31,826 bases of DNA, from positions 1 through 31,826 of the forward strand of contig CAAGKF010000057.1 of the NCBI GenBank assembly GCA_900770345.1, written 5' to 3'. The notes beneath the pieces were generated by a model. It worked only from the letters and a program-made list of their open reading frames with translations, did not search any database and was not told the origin of the DNA. Numbering within the stretch: the stretch's first letter is position 1; the number at the start of each line of letters is the position of its first letter. A program made the position numbers and the translations under genes. This stretch comes from Lachnospiraceae bacterium. Its GTDB lineage: Bacteria > Bacillota > Clostridia > Lachnospirales > Lachnospiraceae. Shown in pieces: positions 1 to 8,192 of this stretch.

Positions 1-83
1 CTACTCTGCTTGATTGACATTGAAAGTATATTCGATATTTTTTCCATTGTCAATACTGTGAAAGTATAAGTTTTCAAAAATAC

Positions 84-112
84 TTGCATTTTAACTGAAA
101 ATATGTTAATGT
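84..112 (+). promoter_or_regulatory. Probable promoter of the tRNA-Gly gene
   Basis: A TTGCAT -35 box (84-89) is followed after 17 bases by a TAATGT -10 box (107-112), about 65 bases before the mature tRNA. Further upstream are a 10-base direct repeat TGAAAGTATA (21-30 and 59-68) and an inverted repeat ATTGACA/TGTCAAT (13-19, 48-54). Their role is unknown and they may belong to a gene outside the window. Confidence 0.5.
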
Positions 113-176
113 AAAAAAGTCAGCGGCAGCAATGTCGGATTGGCCTTTATGATATTCCACAATCGATATGATTTAT

Positions 177-248
177 GCGCGAGTGGCTCAGGGGTGGAGC
201 ACCACCTTGCCAAGGTGGGGGCCGCGGGTTCGAATCCCGTCTCGCGCT
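177..248 (+). tRNA. tRNA-Gly (anticodon GCC)
   Basis: The cloverleaf can be read directly. The seven-pair acceptor stem is GCGCGAG (177-183) with CTCGCGC (241-247), and the discriminator is T248. The D stem is GCTC/GAGC (186-189, 197-200). The anticodon stem is CCACC/GGTGG (202-206, 214-218) with loop TTGCCAA, giving anticodon GCC at 209-211. The T arm carries the GGTTCGAATCC signature. The 3' CCA is not encoded. Translations through this stretch in other frames are artefacts. Confidence 0.97.
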
Positions 249-260
249 CTTTTGTTGCAG

Positions 261-295
261 CGGAAGTCCTGGTTTTCAAGGATCTTCCGTTTTTT
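261..295 (+). terminator. Rho-independent terminator of the tRNA-Gly transcript
   Basis: The stem CGGAAG-TCCT (261-270) pairs with AGGA-T-CTTCCG (279-289, one bulged T) around an eight-base loop, and six T residues follow directly. It starts 13 bases past the tRNA, so the tRNA is probably monocistronic. Confidence 0.85.
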
Positions 296-303
296 CATAC
301 CCC

Positions 304-1142
304 ATGACCCTTTCCCTAATTGTCATGGTTTCCATTTCCGCCGTATATATCATCTGCCTGTTCAGATCAAGGCCGCCTTTGTCCCTGTTCTCTATATGAT
401 GAAGCTGTGGATGTGGATCGGAGGACATAAAGGTGAAGCCTTTGCCATTCGAAGCCTTTTCGGAACAAAATTCTGGCCTCAGGGACTTCTTCTGGAACAG
501 GGACTGTGGTCCGCTTCCGCAGGCCTGGTAACCGTAGGCTTGTTCTTTATCCGCTATTTTATGTCCAACGGACCGAAGGTAATGCCTCCTTCCCAGTGGA
601 ATATGAAAATCTCTTTAAAAAATTTGTGGAAGACCATCCTTCTGGCAGTCTGCTCCGTAGGTATCGGCTATCTTATCGTCGGATTCGCGCAGTTCTTCTT
701 CGGTCTGGAATTCAGACTGGGCAATTTTGTAATCAGATGGCCGGCCAGGGAACCCTTCCTCATTTCCTTCCGGTATATGATCCTTTACGGCATCTTCTAC
801 TTTGGCAACTCCTTTACCCAGAACATCGGGCGTATGATCAAAGGCCGCAAGGAATGGGTCAACACGCTTCTTATGTGTGTAGTTAACAGTATCGGCCTGT
901 TTGCCGTCTGGGTATACCAGTATTATACATTCTCACAGGTTGGCAAGGTACCGCTTAACAGCGCCCGCGTAATGCAGACCTGGAGCTTCTTCATCGTACA
1001 GACACTCTGCACCATCATCAGCAGAAGGCTGTACCTGAAAACCGGAAAAATCTATCTCGGCGCACTGATCAGCACTGTCATGTTCTCAATGATCGCCTGC
1101 TGTCATACCATGACGCTGAATGTAACCAACTGGTGGTTCTGA
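304..1142 (+). pseudogene. C-terminal remnant of a polytopic membrane protein, frameshifted
   Basis: From an ATG at 396/399 to the stop at 1140-1142, one frame codes about 248 residues with six or seven hydrophobic segments, ending in a short hydrophilic tail rich in N and W. I do not recognise the family. No ribosome binding site precedes the ATG. The hydrophobic N-terminal-like stretch just upstream (ATG at 304, MTLSLIVMVSISAVYIICLF) lies in a different frame and would join this one by a one-base indel near 365. That pattern and the abrupt beginning beside the tRNA terminator suggest a 5'-truncated, frameshifted remnant of a larger membrane protein. A short functional protein starting at 396 cannot be excluded. 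Confidence 0.55.
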
Positions 1143-1155
1143 AAATAAAACATTT

Positions 1156-1181
1156 AAGGGGGCCCGATACGGGTCCCCCTT
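1156..1181. terminator. Hairpin between convergent genes, possible bidirectional terminator
   Basis: AAGGGGGCCCG, a three-base loop and CGGGTCCCCCTT form a very stable GC stem with one bulged T, between the stop of the plus-strand membrane remnant and the stop of the minus-strand DUF554 gene. No long T run abuts it directly on either strand, so termination is inferred from position and stability. Confidence 0.5.
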
Positions 1182-1227
1182 CCATTGTCTGTTATATTTT
1201 TTTCCACTTGAATATCAAAGCCTGAAG

Positions 1228-1947
1228 CTATTTCACCAGAAAGGCCCACGCAACCGCCATCACAACTGCCGGCAGCATATTGGCTACTTTAAATTTCTTT
1301 CCCCACACCAGATTTACGCCCACACAGAAGATCAGGATGGAGCCCACCAGAGAAAGGTTATGAAGAGCCGGCTCCGTAATCAACGGTTCAACCAGACGGG
1401 CCAGAAGGGTAATGCTGCCCTGGAACAATGTAACCGGGATAGCGGAGAAAATACATCCTTTCCCCAGAGAGGCCGTCATTACAATAATAATAATCAGGTC
1501 CAGGACCGCTTTGGCCGCAAGGATCGAATAGTCCCCGAAAATACCGTCCTGAATAGATCCCACAATAGCCATAGCACCGATACAGACCGTGAGAGAAGCT
1601 GTTACAAATCCATCCACGAACTTTCTGTCTCCGCTGTTGCCCGTTCTGGCTTTCAGCCATTCGCCGAAACGCTCCATCTTATCCTCAATGTTCATCCATT
1701 CACCCGCAAGGGATCCGATAGAAAGGGACGCGACGATCATCATGGTGCCACCGCTGCTTAACTGCCCCTGAGTAACCGTCATCATCTTTTCTACAGCTCC
1801 GCCGATTCCGATAAATATGGTACAGACACCGCAGGACTTTGTCATAGTATCCTGATACCGCTCGCTCATCAGCTTTCCGAAGGCCAGGCCGATCAGGCCT
1901 CCTATGATGATACCCGCCATATTAATTAATGTTCCCAAACCTATCAT
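1228..1947 (-). CDS. DUF554 family integral membrane protein
   Basis: 239 residues, the usual length for DUF554 (the YdfK/YqgA-type family of unknown function). The N-terminus MIGLGTLINMAGIIIGGLIG and the following FGKLMSERYQDTM segment are typical of the family. The protein is mostly hydrophobic with about six membrane segments, the last ending near the C-terminus (VVMAVAWAFLVK). A purine-rich AGGAAAGGA lies about ten bases ahead of the ATG. It lies downstream of cwlD on the same strand, separated by about 140 bases that hold a tandem repeat array, so co-transcription is possible but uncertain. The family suggests a transporter-like membrane protein; no substrate is known. Confidence 0.85.
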   Translation of the reverse strand: MIGLGTLINMAGIIIGGLIGLAFGKLMSERYQDTMTKSCGVCTIFIGIGGAVEKMMTVTQGQLSSGGTMMIVASLSIGSLAGEWMNIEDKMERFGEWLKARTGNSGDRKFVDGFVTASLTVCIGAMAIVGSIQDGIFGDYSILAAKAVLDLIIIIVMTASLGKGCIFSAIPVTLFQGSITLLARLVEPLITEPALHNLSLVGSILIFCVGVNLVWGKKFKVANMLPAVVMAVAWAFLVK

Positions 1948-2020
1948 TGTTGTTTTCCTTTCCTCTTTCGTTCATTCCACTGTTTCCGTCTGTCACGGCT
2001 GCGGTAAAGCTGCGGCACAG

Positions 2021-2105
2021 ATTTTCAGTGTTTCTCTTTTCACTGTTTTTCTTTTCACTGTTTTTCTTTTCACTGTTTTTCTTTTCACTGTTTCTCTTTT
2101 CCCAC
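2021..2105. repeat. 15-base tandem repeat overlapping the 3' end of the cwlD-like gene
   Basis: About five near-identical 15-base units (plus-strand core CTTTTCACTGTTTTT) run head to tail. On the minus strand each unit reads AAA-GAR-AAA-CAG-TGA in the cwlD frame, so the last four codons and the stop of the gene are duplicated in phase. In-frame stops fall at 2085, 2070, 2055, 2040 and, in a decayed unit, 2025. Slippage would leave the protein sequence unchanged. Confidence 0.85.
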
Positions 2106-2816
2106 CGTGTTCAGATATTCCATGATCCCCATATGTACAGTCCAGGCAATTCTATCCTGATACTCTTCCTTCTGAAGGTTTTCTGCTTCCTTTCGATTGC
2201 TCAAAAAACCACATTCTACAATCACGATGGGTTCCTTTACATGAAGCAGAAGATAATAGCTTCCGTTGGCCTTGGCCTGACGCCTGTTTTCCGCTCCCAG
2301 GACATAATCAAACCGTTTCTGAAGAATCTCCGCCAGATATTTTCCCTTTTCCGAAGTTTTATAATAAAATACCTGACCGCCGGACACATATTCCTCATGG
2401 TAGCTGTTCTGATGGATGCTTATCACCAGATCCGGCGAAGCAGCCTCTATGATCTCACAGCGGCTGCGCATATCTGCCATTTTCTTATATTGGCCGCCGT
2501 CTGACTGAAGCCCCTCATCTTCGTCACGGGTCAGAATCACATTTACATCTGCAGCCTCCAGATAAACCTTCAGCTTCTTAACGATCTGAAGATTGATATC
2601 TTTTTCCAGCTGTCCCCCGATTCCCACCTTCCCGGGGTCTCCGCCTCCGTGACCCGCATCCAGAACGATCGTCGGACGGCTGCCGGATTTCTGCTCGCGC
2701 AAAGCCCTGACCTGGGTGCTTCCCGCCGCAGCCAGCGTTCCCGCCTGCCAGGAAATGAGCGTGACGATACACAGCAGCAGGATCCCCATAACTGTCTGCC
2801 AGGCTGATTGCCTCAT
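2085..2816 (-). CDS. cwlD: N-acetylmuramoyl-L-alanine amidase (Amidase_3, CwlD-like)
   Basis: 243 residues. A short cytoplasmic tail and one hydrophobic segment (about residues 8-30) export or anchor a zinc-dependent Amidase_3 domain that cleaves the amide between N-acetylmuramic acid and the stem peptide. Visible zinc and catalytic positions are the His of VLDAGHGGGDPG, the Glu of QLEKDINLQ, the His of VISIHQNSY and the Glu of IVIVECGFLSN. The start is the ATG at 2816, nine bases after AAGGAG; an upstream in-frame GTG (2834) precedes that site. CwlD of sporulating Firmicutes prepares muramic-delta-lactam in spore cortex, and the neighbouring GH18 protein fits a spore-wall role, but vegetative wall turnover is equally possible. 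The gene follows the phosphoesterase by 40 bases. Its 3' end lies in a tandem repeat that duplicates the stop codon. Confidence 0.88.
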   Translation of the reverse strand: MRQSAWQTVMGILLLCIVTLISWQAGTLAAAGSTQVRALREQKSGSRPTIVLDAGHGGGDPGKVGIGGQLEKDINLQIVKKLKVYLEAADVNVILTRDEDEGLQSDGGQYKKMADMRSRCEIIEAASPDLVISIHQNSYHEEYVSGGQVFYYKTSEKGKYLAEILQKRFDYVLGAENRRQAKANGSYYLLLHVKEPIVIVECGFLSNRKEAENLQKEEYQDRIAWTVHMGIMEYLNTVGKEKQ

Positions 2817-2856
2817 GGAAGGAATCTCCTTCACAGCTTTTTGTTCAGTATATTCA

Positions 2857-4323
2857 TCAATCCACTGTCAGATGATTATAATCTTTTACCGCATCCTCCA
2901 CAATGTATTCCAGATACTCATACAGAATAGAGGGATAACAGTATTCCTGCCACATTTTATATCCCGGCTCCTTTACGGCATCCTCCGCCACATCCCAGGC
3001 CCGGCCCGCATAGCAGGCGGTATTGATATCCGCGTAAACCCCGGACATCTGCTGCTTCTGATCTTCTGTAAGCTTTACATATACGCTTCCTGTTTCCTCC
3101 TCCGCGGAATTCTTCATGGCATCATATGCCTGATTATAGAATATCTGCTTTAACGTATACGGACTGTATGTATTGAAATTCAGCAGATTTTCATCCGTAC
3201 TGTGATTCTTTCTGGCCCACTTTTCCATATCTACCTGCCGTGTACTGTAGGAAAAGGTATCATTTTCCATGTATTCCAGCACTCCGTACTGACATGGCGG
3301 TGTCGAAAGAGAACTGGTGACGATCTCATAGATTCCCATATCATTATGCTGCATAAAATGCTGCACATGGAGATGACCGCTTAAAAACAACGGAATATTT
3401 TCACTTTCCAGCATATCGATCAGCTCGTCACTGTGCTCGATGGTACAGTCATCTACATATACCTTGCTTTCATCCAGCAGATTGTGATGGCCCACAGGAA
3501 GAAGGATCACTCCGTCTTCTCTGGCCTTATCCAGCTGTTTCCCGATCCACTCATAGGTTTCAGTTTTGATCATGCCTCCCACCTTATTTCTGGGAGTATA
3601 CTGACACGTATCCAGCATCAGAAGACGCATGGAAGGATCCAGATCATAGGTGTAGCTCAGAGAATTCGGATCCCTGCTTCCGGCTTCCTTATAGCCGAAT
3701 TCTCCGTAAATCCGCTCAAAATCCGAGGGAGACGTTGGCTCTGCCGGGTACCGGTCCCTTTCTGAAAAGGCGGAAGCGTGAGGATTATTAATATCATGAT
3801 TGCCGGGTATTACCACAACCGTAATTCCATTTTTCTCCACCTCGTCCAGCTTCTTTGCCAGCTCTTCATGGCTTTTTTTCTCTCCATCCAGAGAAAGGTC
3901 ACCTGCCAGTATCAGCACGTCCGGATTCAGCATCTCAATCTCTCCAAAGGCTGCATCCGTGATCTCCCACACATAATTGGTCAGCTTTCCGTCCCCATGC
4001 TCCACCATGGATCGGAACGCCTCTCCATTATCTGTCAATGATCGCGCCAGATAATGAATATCCGTCATCAGAACGATCCTTTTTCCACCTTTTAAAGGCT
4101 CTGCTTTTGTCTCCTTCTCATCATTGGGAAAGGGCTCGATCTCAGAGGGCTGAGCATGAGAAGGCTTCTGCGTCTCCGGCTCCGTCACCTTCTGTGCCTC
4201 AGTGGTATAGGCCGTACTCTCTGTGCTTTTATCTCCTCTTCCTCCTGTCTGTAAGCTGCAGCCCGATGCTGCCATACACAGTCCCAGCGCCGCAATTCCT
4301 GCGATCCATTTGTTGCATCTCAT
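2857..4323 (-). CDS. Metallophosphoesterase lipoprotein
   Basis: 488 residues. A lipoprotein signal ends in the lipobox AASGC, with lipidated Cys22, followed by a Thr/Glu-rich linker to about residue 80. The calcineurin-like metallophosphoesterase motifs are complete and in order: D88-x-H90 (TDIH), GDL with D142, GNHD at 174-177, GHH near 278-280 and GHLH at 316-319. The protein should be an extracytoplasmic, membrane-tethered phosphodiesterase or phosphatase binding two metals. The substrate cannot be read from sequence. A GAGGAAG site precedes the ATG. It lies 16 bases after the GH18 gene and 40 before the amidase, so all three are probably one envelope-remodelling operon. The C-terminal 130 residues have no motif I recognise. 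Confidence 0.88.
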   Translation of the reverse strand: MRCNKWIAGIAALGLCMAASGCSLQTGGRGDKSTESTAYTTEAQKVTEPETQKPSHAQPSEIEPFPNDEKETKAEPLKGGKRIVLMTDIHYLARSLTDNGEAFRSMVEHGDGKLTNYVWEITDAAFGEIEMLNPDVLILAGDLSLDGEKKSHEELAKKLDEVEKNGITVVVIPGNHDINNPHASAFSERDRYPAEPTSPSDFERIYGEFGYKEAGSRDPNSLSYTYDLDPSMRLLMLDTCQYTPRNKVGGMIKTETYEWIGKQLDKAREDGVILLPVGHHNLLDESKVYVDDCTIEHSDELIDMLESENIPLFLSGHLHVQHFMQHNDMGIYEIVTSSLSTPPCQYGVLEYMENDTFSYSTRQVDMEKWARKNHSTDENLLNFNTYSPYTLKQIFYNQAYDAMKNSAEEETGSVYVKLTEDQKQQMSGVYADINTACYAGRAWDVAEDAVKEPGYKMWQEYCYPSILYEYLEYIVEDAVKDYNHLTVD

Positions 4324-4339
4324 AATTTCTTCCTCGAAT

Positions 4340-6028
4340 CTATTTTACTTCTGATATTATGTTCCATATTTCAGCCGGCTCAAAGCCCAGCTTCCAGCAG
4401 GCCACTCCTGCCAGATCGTACTGATTGATCAGATCAATTTTAAGTCCCAGCGAGCGCTCTTCCTCCATCCATATATACTGACTTCCCTCTTCGCTCTCCG
4501 CCTGACCGTAATACTGTCCCAGATCCTGCTGCCAGACAAGCTCTACGCCCTTATCCCGAACCCACTGACGGGCATCGGAGATTCCATAGGCCTTGGACGT
4601 CGTCTTTCCATCCTCTACCATCCAGACTCTGGTATAGAAAGGAACGCCGTTTATCACCTTTTCTTTCGGAACCTCCTTCAGCGTATTCACAATTCCGTCT
4701 TCCACATACGGCAGAGAAGCCACCGATCCAGCTTCTCCGCCGGCATAATGTTCATCATACCCCATAATGATCACATAATCTGCCACAGTTCCCTGCTCTT
4801 TCCGGTTATAAAAAGAGGTATACGCGGAAGGTACATAATTGTCAACAGACAATACCAGTCCTTTATTCCTGCAGGCTACTGACATTTCACGTATAAACTG
4901 CACATAATGGCGCCCCGCTTCCGATTTCAGGCTTTCAAAATCCAGATTGAACCCGTCAAAACCATATGTGTCCGCTTCTTTCATAAGATTTTCGATCAGC
5001 TTCCGGCGCGTGGAAGTGGAGGACATCAGCTCTTTTGTATCCAGGTTCTTTACGCTTTCCTCCGTGCTGACATTCTCCACCATGGCCCATACCTGAAGTC
5101 CCAGCTCATGCGCTCTGTCCACATAACTTTTCTCCGCCAGAGAAACATAGGTACCGTCATTGTCCACCACATTAAACCAGGTTGGTACGATCACATTCAT
5201 CCCCTTCGCATTCCCGGCATAAGCATCCAGCGTACTGTTTGCTTCCTTTCGGGTTACCTGATGAAAGCCCAGACGTACCTTTCCGTCTACGGAAATACCC
5301 GTATAAACAGGCGCTTCAAAGGTGCTTTCCGGCACCTCTTCTTCTTTCTCCGTCAGCCGGCGGTTTTCAATATAGCCGATGTAACCGTCCGCCGTCCGCA
5401 CTCTGGACCATGTGTCCATAGACTCCAGAACAGTAAGCCTCTGCCCCTTTTCCGCCTCAGTAATCACCAGACTTTTGATCCCGCCTTTCTCCCGGACCAT
5501 GCCTGTTCTTTTTACCTCCGCTTTTTCCAGAGGTTCCCACAGAGTATCAATAAATACTCTTTTGATCTGACTGGTGTCAAAGGCCTCCCCACGGATGTCA
5601 GTATAATTCATCACAAGCCCCAAAGACAGATACATTCCATCCTCCGTCACCTGAATCAGCGGTCCCTCATCTCCTGCATCCTCCGGTCCGGCATAGACAA
5701 CGGAATCCGGCAGCGTATAAACCAGCAGCTGCTCTCCCTCATCCCAGTAAAAGCGCTGGTTCAGATGTGTATTGACCCATTCCACCGGAAGATAGGTCTG
5801 ACCTTCTCTGTAAATTCCCTTTTCCTGCTGTAGTTCGCCGTCCAGTATCAGGGCAACCTGTCCCTCCTTTATTCCGAACAGACTGTATTTATCTGCCATT
5901 TCATTACTCGGCATATATTTCGGAAGCAGCTGCCATCCAAGTACCCCCGCAGCGGCCGCAAGCAGTACCAAAATGCCAAAAAACGCAAACCCGCATCCGT
6001 TTTTTCGTCTTCTTCTACTTCTCCCCAT
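4340..6028 (-). CDS. Membrane-anchored GH18 family protein with stalk and SH3-like domains (YaaH-like)
   Basis: 562 residues from an ATG preceded by GGAGGG; the frame stays open 59 codons further, but that stretch overlaps a terminator hairpin and lacks a site. After a basic N-terminus (RSRRRRK) comes one membrane anchor (about 12-33). A copper-amine-oxidase-like stalk domain follows (about 55-105), then an SH3-like domain (about 172-225, WSRVRTADGYIGYI), then a glycoside hydrolase 18 barrel (about 245-555). The GH18 signature DGFNLDFE is intact, with Asp358, Asp363 and proposed acid Glu365. Relatives include the spore-cortex-lytic YaaH/YdhD group, which act on N-acetylglucosamine linkages in peptidoglycan. 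It is the first gene of the apparent operon with the phosphoesterase and the amidase. Confidence 0.87.
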   Translation of the reverse strand: MGRSRRRRKNGCGFAFFGILVLLAAAAGVLGWQLLPKYMPSNEMADKYSLFGIKEGQVALILDGELQQEKGIYREGQTYLPVEWVNTHLNQRFYWDEGEQLLVYTLPDSVVYAGPEDAGDEGPLIQVTEDGMYLSLGLVMNYTDIRGEAFDTSQIKRVFIDTLWEPLEKAEVKRTGMVREKGGIKSLVITEAEKGQRLTVLESMDTWSRVRTADGYIGYIENRRLTEKEEEVPESTFEAPVYTGISVDGKVRLGFHQVTRKEANSTLDAYAGNAKGMNVIVPTWFNVVDNDGTYVSLAEKSYVDRAHELGLQVWAMVENVSTEESVKNLDTKELMSSTSTRRKLIENLMKEADTYGFDGFNLDFESLKSEAGRHYVQFIREMSVACRNKGLVLSVDNYVPSAYTSFYNRKEQGTVADYVIIMGYDEHYAGGEAGSVASLPYVEDGIVNTLKEVPKEKVINGVPFYTRVWMVEDGKTTSKAYGISDARQWVRDKGVELVWQQDLGQYYGQAESEEGSQYIWMEEERSLGLKIDLINQYDLAGVACWKLGFEPAEIWNIISEVK

Positions 6029-6142
6029 CCTGCCCTCCAGTGAAATGTATATTTTATCTGCAGCATACCGTTTCTTAATTTTATCACAAATCATAGGAAA
6101 GTGGACATGGAATTCTTTACGATTTACGGTCAAATGCGCACA

Positions 6143-6199
6143 GAAAAGCGCCTGTATTCTCCGACAGCCGTATATTGACGGCCATAGAATACAGACGCT
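6143..6199 (-). terminator. Long hairpin terminator upstream of the GH18 gene
   Basis: On the minus strand AGCG-TCTGTATTCT (from 6199) pairs with AGAATACAG-GCGCT (ending 6147) with one mismatch. A nested GCCGT/ACGGC stem sits inside, and TTTTC follows. It would end transcription coming from the dehydrogenase remnant before the GH18 gene. Confidence 0.7.
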
Positions 6200-6222
6200 C
6201 CGCAATTATTAAAAATTCATCC

Positions 6223-6597
6223 CTAAAATACGATCACATGCTTCATACCTGCCGCATTTCTGGCTGCATTAAACGCTTCATCAATTTCATCCAGTGCATA
6301 GGTTTTTGTGATCATGTTTCTCAGATCCAAACGTCCGCTCTGAACAAACTCCAGAACCTTGCGATATTGAAGAAGACTGGCTCTGGTGCTTCCATGCAGG
6401 CTCAGCTGCCGGTAATGGACCAGATTGGTGTTGATCGGAACAGGCTGTTTAGTCGCCGGCAAACCTCCGAAAAACAATACTCTTCCAAAAAGTCCCATAA
6501 GCTCTACTGCCTCTGTCTGGGCCTGAGGAGACGGACAAGCTACAATGCAAACATCCAATCCTTTTCCGCAGGTATATTCCATTACCTGCTCTTTCAA
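6223..6597 (-). pseudogene. C-terminal fragment of a zinc-type (MDR) alcohol/polyol dehydrogenase
   Basis: The 124 codons match the last third of medium-chain dehydrogenases of the sorbitol/threonine dehydrogenase type. They include the end of the nucleotide-binding fold (GKGLDVCIVACPS, GRVLFFGGLP) and the C-terminal catalytic lobe (LQYRKVLEFVQSGRLDL, ALDEIDEAFNAA). The zinc-binding N-terminal domain and the GxGxxG cofactor loop are absent. Homology stops abruptly at 6597, only a TTG is available as start, and a TAA lies two codons upstream. This is therefore a 5'-deleted remnant. It lies downstream of the pdxA-like gene on the same strand and may once have been the last gene of that operon. 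Confidence 0.8.
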
Positions 6598-7124
6598 ATG
6601 TTACCTATAATCATGTGCGCCCTCATTCTTATAATGGATACAATACTCCCTTTGACGCCCTGTGTGCATAACGCACGAAATCCGTTCTAAGATTCTGAGT
6701 CAGAAGTAAGAACGCAGCCACCCTGCACGGGCATGCCCTTGACACTAGCGCTGAGGGATGTTAAACTCGCTCATTCCAACGGTTCTGGCAAGAGAAATCT
6801 GTTCTTGAGTTCATCGCCATCGGTGAACCTCTGGTAACATCCCTCTGCTCTGATGTCAAGAGTTGCGAAAATAACCAGAATACTGGAACAAAACAAATCG
6901 ATTTTATTATCCAAAAGTGTTCCGAAAAAGCTTGACCACAACGAAGAACCGCTTTACCGTATACGTCTTGTACTTTTGCAGACTCACTTTTTAATACAAG
7001 TATTACCCCTATCTAAAGAACTCCTCTCTCTGTTTCACAGAATAGAGTATTTTGCTGTGATACAAGAAAGGGGTCAGAATCCGTGTTCCAACACCCCAAT
7101 AGAATTTACACTATCAAATACAAC
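6598..7124. other. Scarred non-coding stretch between the dehydrogenase remnant and the pdxA-like gene
   Basis: No convincing gene is visible. There is a perfect 11-base inverted repeat, GAGGGATGTTA (6753-6763) and TAACATCCCTC (6835-6845). A second pair, ATGTTACC (6598-6605) and GGTAACAT (6833-6840), brackets a 243-base segment starting exactly where the dehydrogenase homology ends. A plus-strand frame from 6853 codes a basic peptide beginning MSRVAKITRILEQNK. It faintly recalls the start of some serine recombinases but has no catalytic domain, so I do not call it. The stretch looks like decayed mobile DNA. Confidence 0.5.
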
Positions 7125-8159
7125 CTACTTCTTATTTTCCGCAAACATTACTGCATAATCGATTGCATGAATAAGACTAAGTTCACTAGCACTTCCGGTT
7201 CCTGCCTGATCGAAAGCAGTTCCATGATCCACAGACACTCGAATAATAGGAAGTCCTAACGTAATGTTTACGCCCTCTACTGCATCCCATACCTGCTTCT
7301 CATGATTATACACAAACCCAACCATCTTCAGCGGAATGTGCCCTTGATCGTGATACATGGCCACAACAATATCATACCAGCCACCGCGTGCTTTAGAAAA
7401 TACAGTATCTGGCGGCACCGGCCCGTATACTTGTATTCCTTCCGCCTGTGCCTGCTCAATCGCAGGTATAATTTCATCAATCTCCTCACGCCCAAACAGC
7501 CCGTGCTCACCGCTGTGAGGATTTAATCCTGCTACTCCTACCTTTGGGACTTCAATGCCCAGTTCACGGCATGCCTGGTCTGCAATTCGGATCACATCAA
7601 GCACCCGTTGCTTTTTCACCCGATCGCAGGCTTCCCGCAAGGAAACATGCGTTGAAACATGAACTACTCGAAGATTTTCATGAGCGAGCATCATCGTATA
7701 ATTTTTTGTATTGGTGAACTCGGCATAAATCTCCGTATGCCCTGAATAATGATGACCTGCCAAATTGATTGCTTCTTTATTAAATGCATTTGTAACCGTC
7801 GCATCAATATCATGATCCATTGCGAGCTCAATTACCTTTTTTACATACTGGAAAGCCGCTTCTCCGCAGACCGCAGACACCCTCCCTCGCTCCAATTGAT
7901 CCATCGGAATCAGTCCCAAATCCAGAACATCAATTATTCCATAAGTGAATTTCGCTTCCGACACCGAATGTACCGGATGGATTTTCAACTCGGAATGTCC
8001 GACGAGGGAACGAGCCGCATCCATGACCTGTGCATCTCCGATTACGATCGGTCTGCACCGCTCATACAATTTTCGATCCGCAAACACTTTAACCGTAATT
8101 TCCGGTCCAATACTTGCCGGGTCTCCCATAGTAATCCCAATAATTTTCCGCCCGCTCAT
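7125..8159 (-). CDS. pdxA2: PdxA2-type 4-phospho-threonate/erythronate dehydrogenase
   Basis: 344 residues, full length for the PdxA family of NAD-dependent, metal-dependent oxidative decarboxylases. The N-terminal MGDPASIGPE signature and the three metal histidines are present (His171 in VSTHVSLREA, His215 in NPHSGEHG, His270 in YHDQGH), as is the substrate loop HYSGHTE. Beside a DUF1537 kinase, PdxA homologues act on D-threonate or D-erythronate 4-phosphate, giving dihydroxyacetone phosphate and CO2, rather than in vitamin B6 synthesis. No other B6 gene is near. I start at the ATG at 8159, nine bases after AGGAG; an upstream ATG (8168) abuts that site directly. It is the last intact gene of the five-gene operon, 33 bases after the permease. 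Confidence 0.85.
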   Translation of the reverse strand: MSGRKIIGITMGDPASIGPEITVKVFADRKLYERCRPIVIGDAQVMDAARSLVGHSELKIHPVHSVSEAKFTYGIIDVLDLGLIPMDQLERGRVSAVCGEAAFQYVKKVIELAMDHDIDATVTNAFNKEAINLAGHHYSGHTEIYAEFTNTKNYTMMLAHENLRVVHVSTHVSLREACDRVKKQRVLDVIRIADQACRELGIEVPKVGVAGLNPHSGEHGLFGREEIDEIIPAIEQAQAEGIQVYGPVPPDTVFSKARGGWYDIVVAMYHDQGHIPLKMVGFVYNHEKQVWDAVEGVNITLGLPIIRVSVDHGTAFDQAGTGSASELSLIHAIDYAVMFAENKK

Positions 8160-8192
8160 TTCTTCCATCTCCTATCCAAAAATCTTTTGCAT

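Noticed and set aside
168..395. Coding frames starting inside the tRNA-Gly gene
   Set aside because: The translated residues correspond to tRNA and terminator sequence; no ribosome site, and coding character appears only later.
2021..2105. CRISPR-like array of short repeats
   Set aside because: The units are contiguous with no unique spacers, and they lie in a coding frame; this is a simple tandem repeat.
4907..5833. 308-residue plus-strand frame opposite the GH18 gene
   Set aside because: It is the antisense of a gene with intact GH18 motifs, and its composition is that of a reverse-frame artefact.
6615..6622. GTGCGCCC as the 5' end of a group II intron
   Set aside because: No reverse transcriptase, no recognisable domain V hairpin and no clear 3' end within reach.
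6853..7158. 101-residue plus-strand frame beginning MSRVAKITRI
   Set aside because: Low-complexity, basic, no catalytic domain, and its end runs into the antisense of the pdxA2 3' end. The resemblance to recombinase N-termini is too slight.
7125..8159. Biosynthetic PdxA for vitamin B6
   Set aside because: The operon with a DUF1537 kinase and sugar-acid genes, and the absence of other B6 genes, point to the catabolic PdxA2 role.
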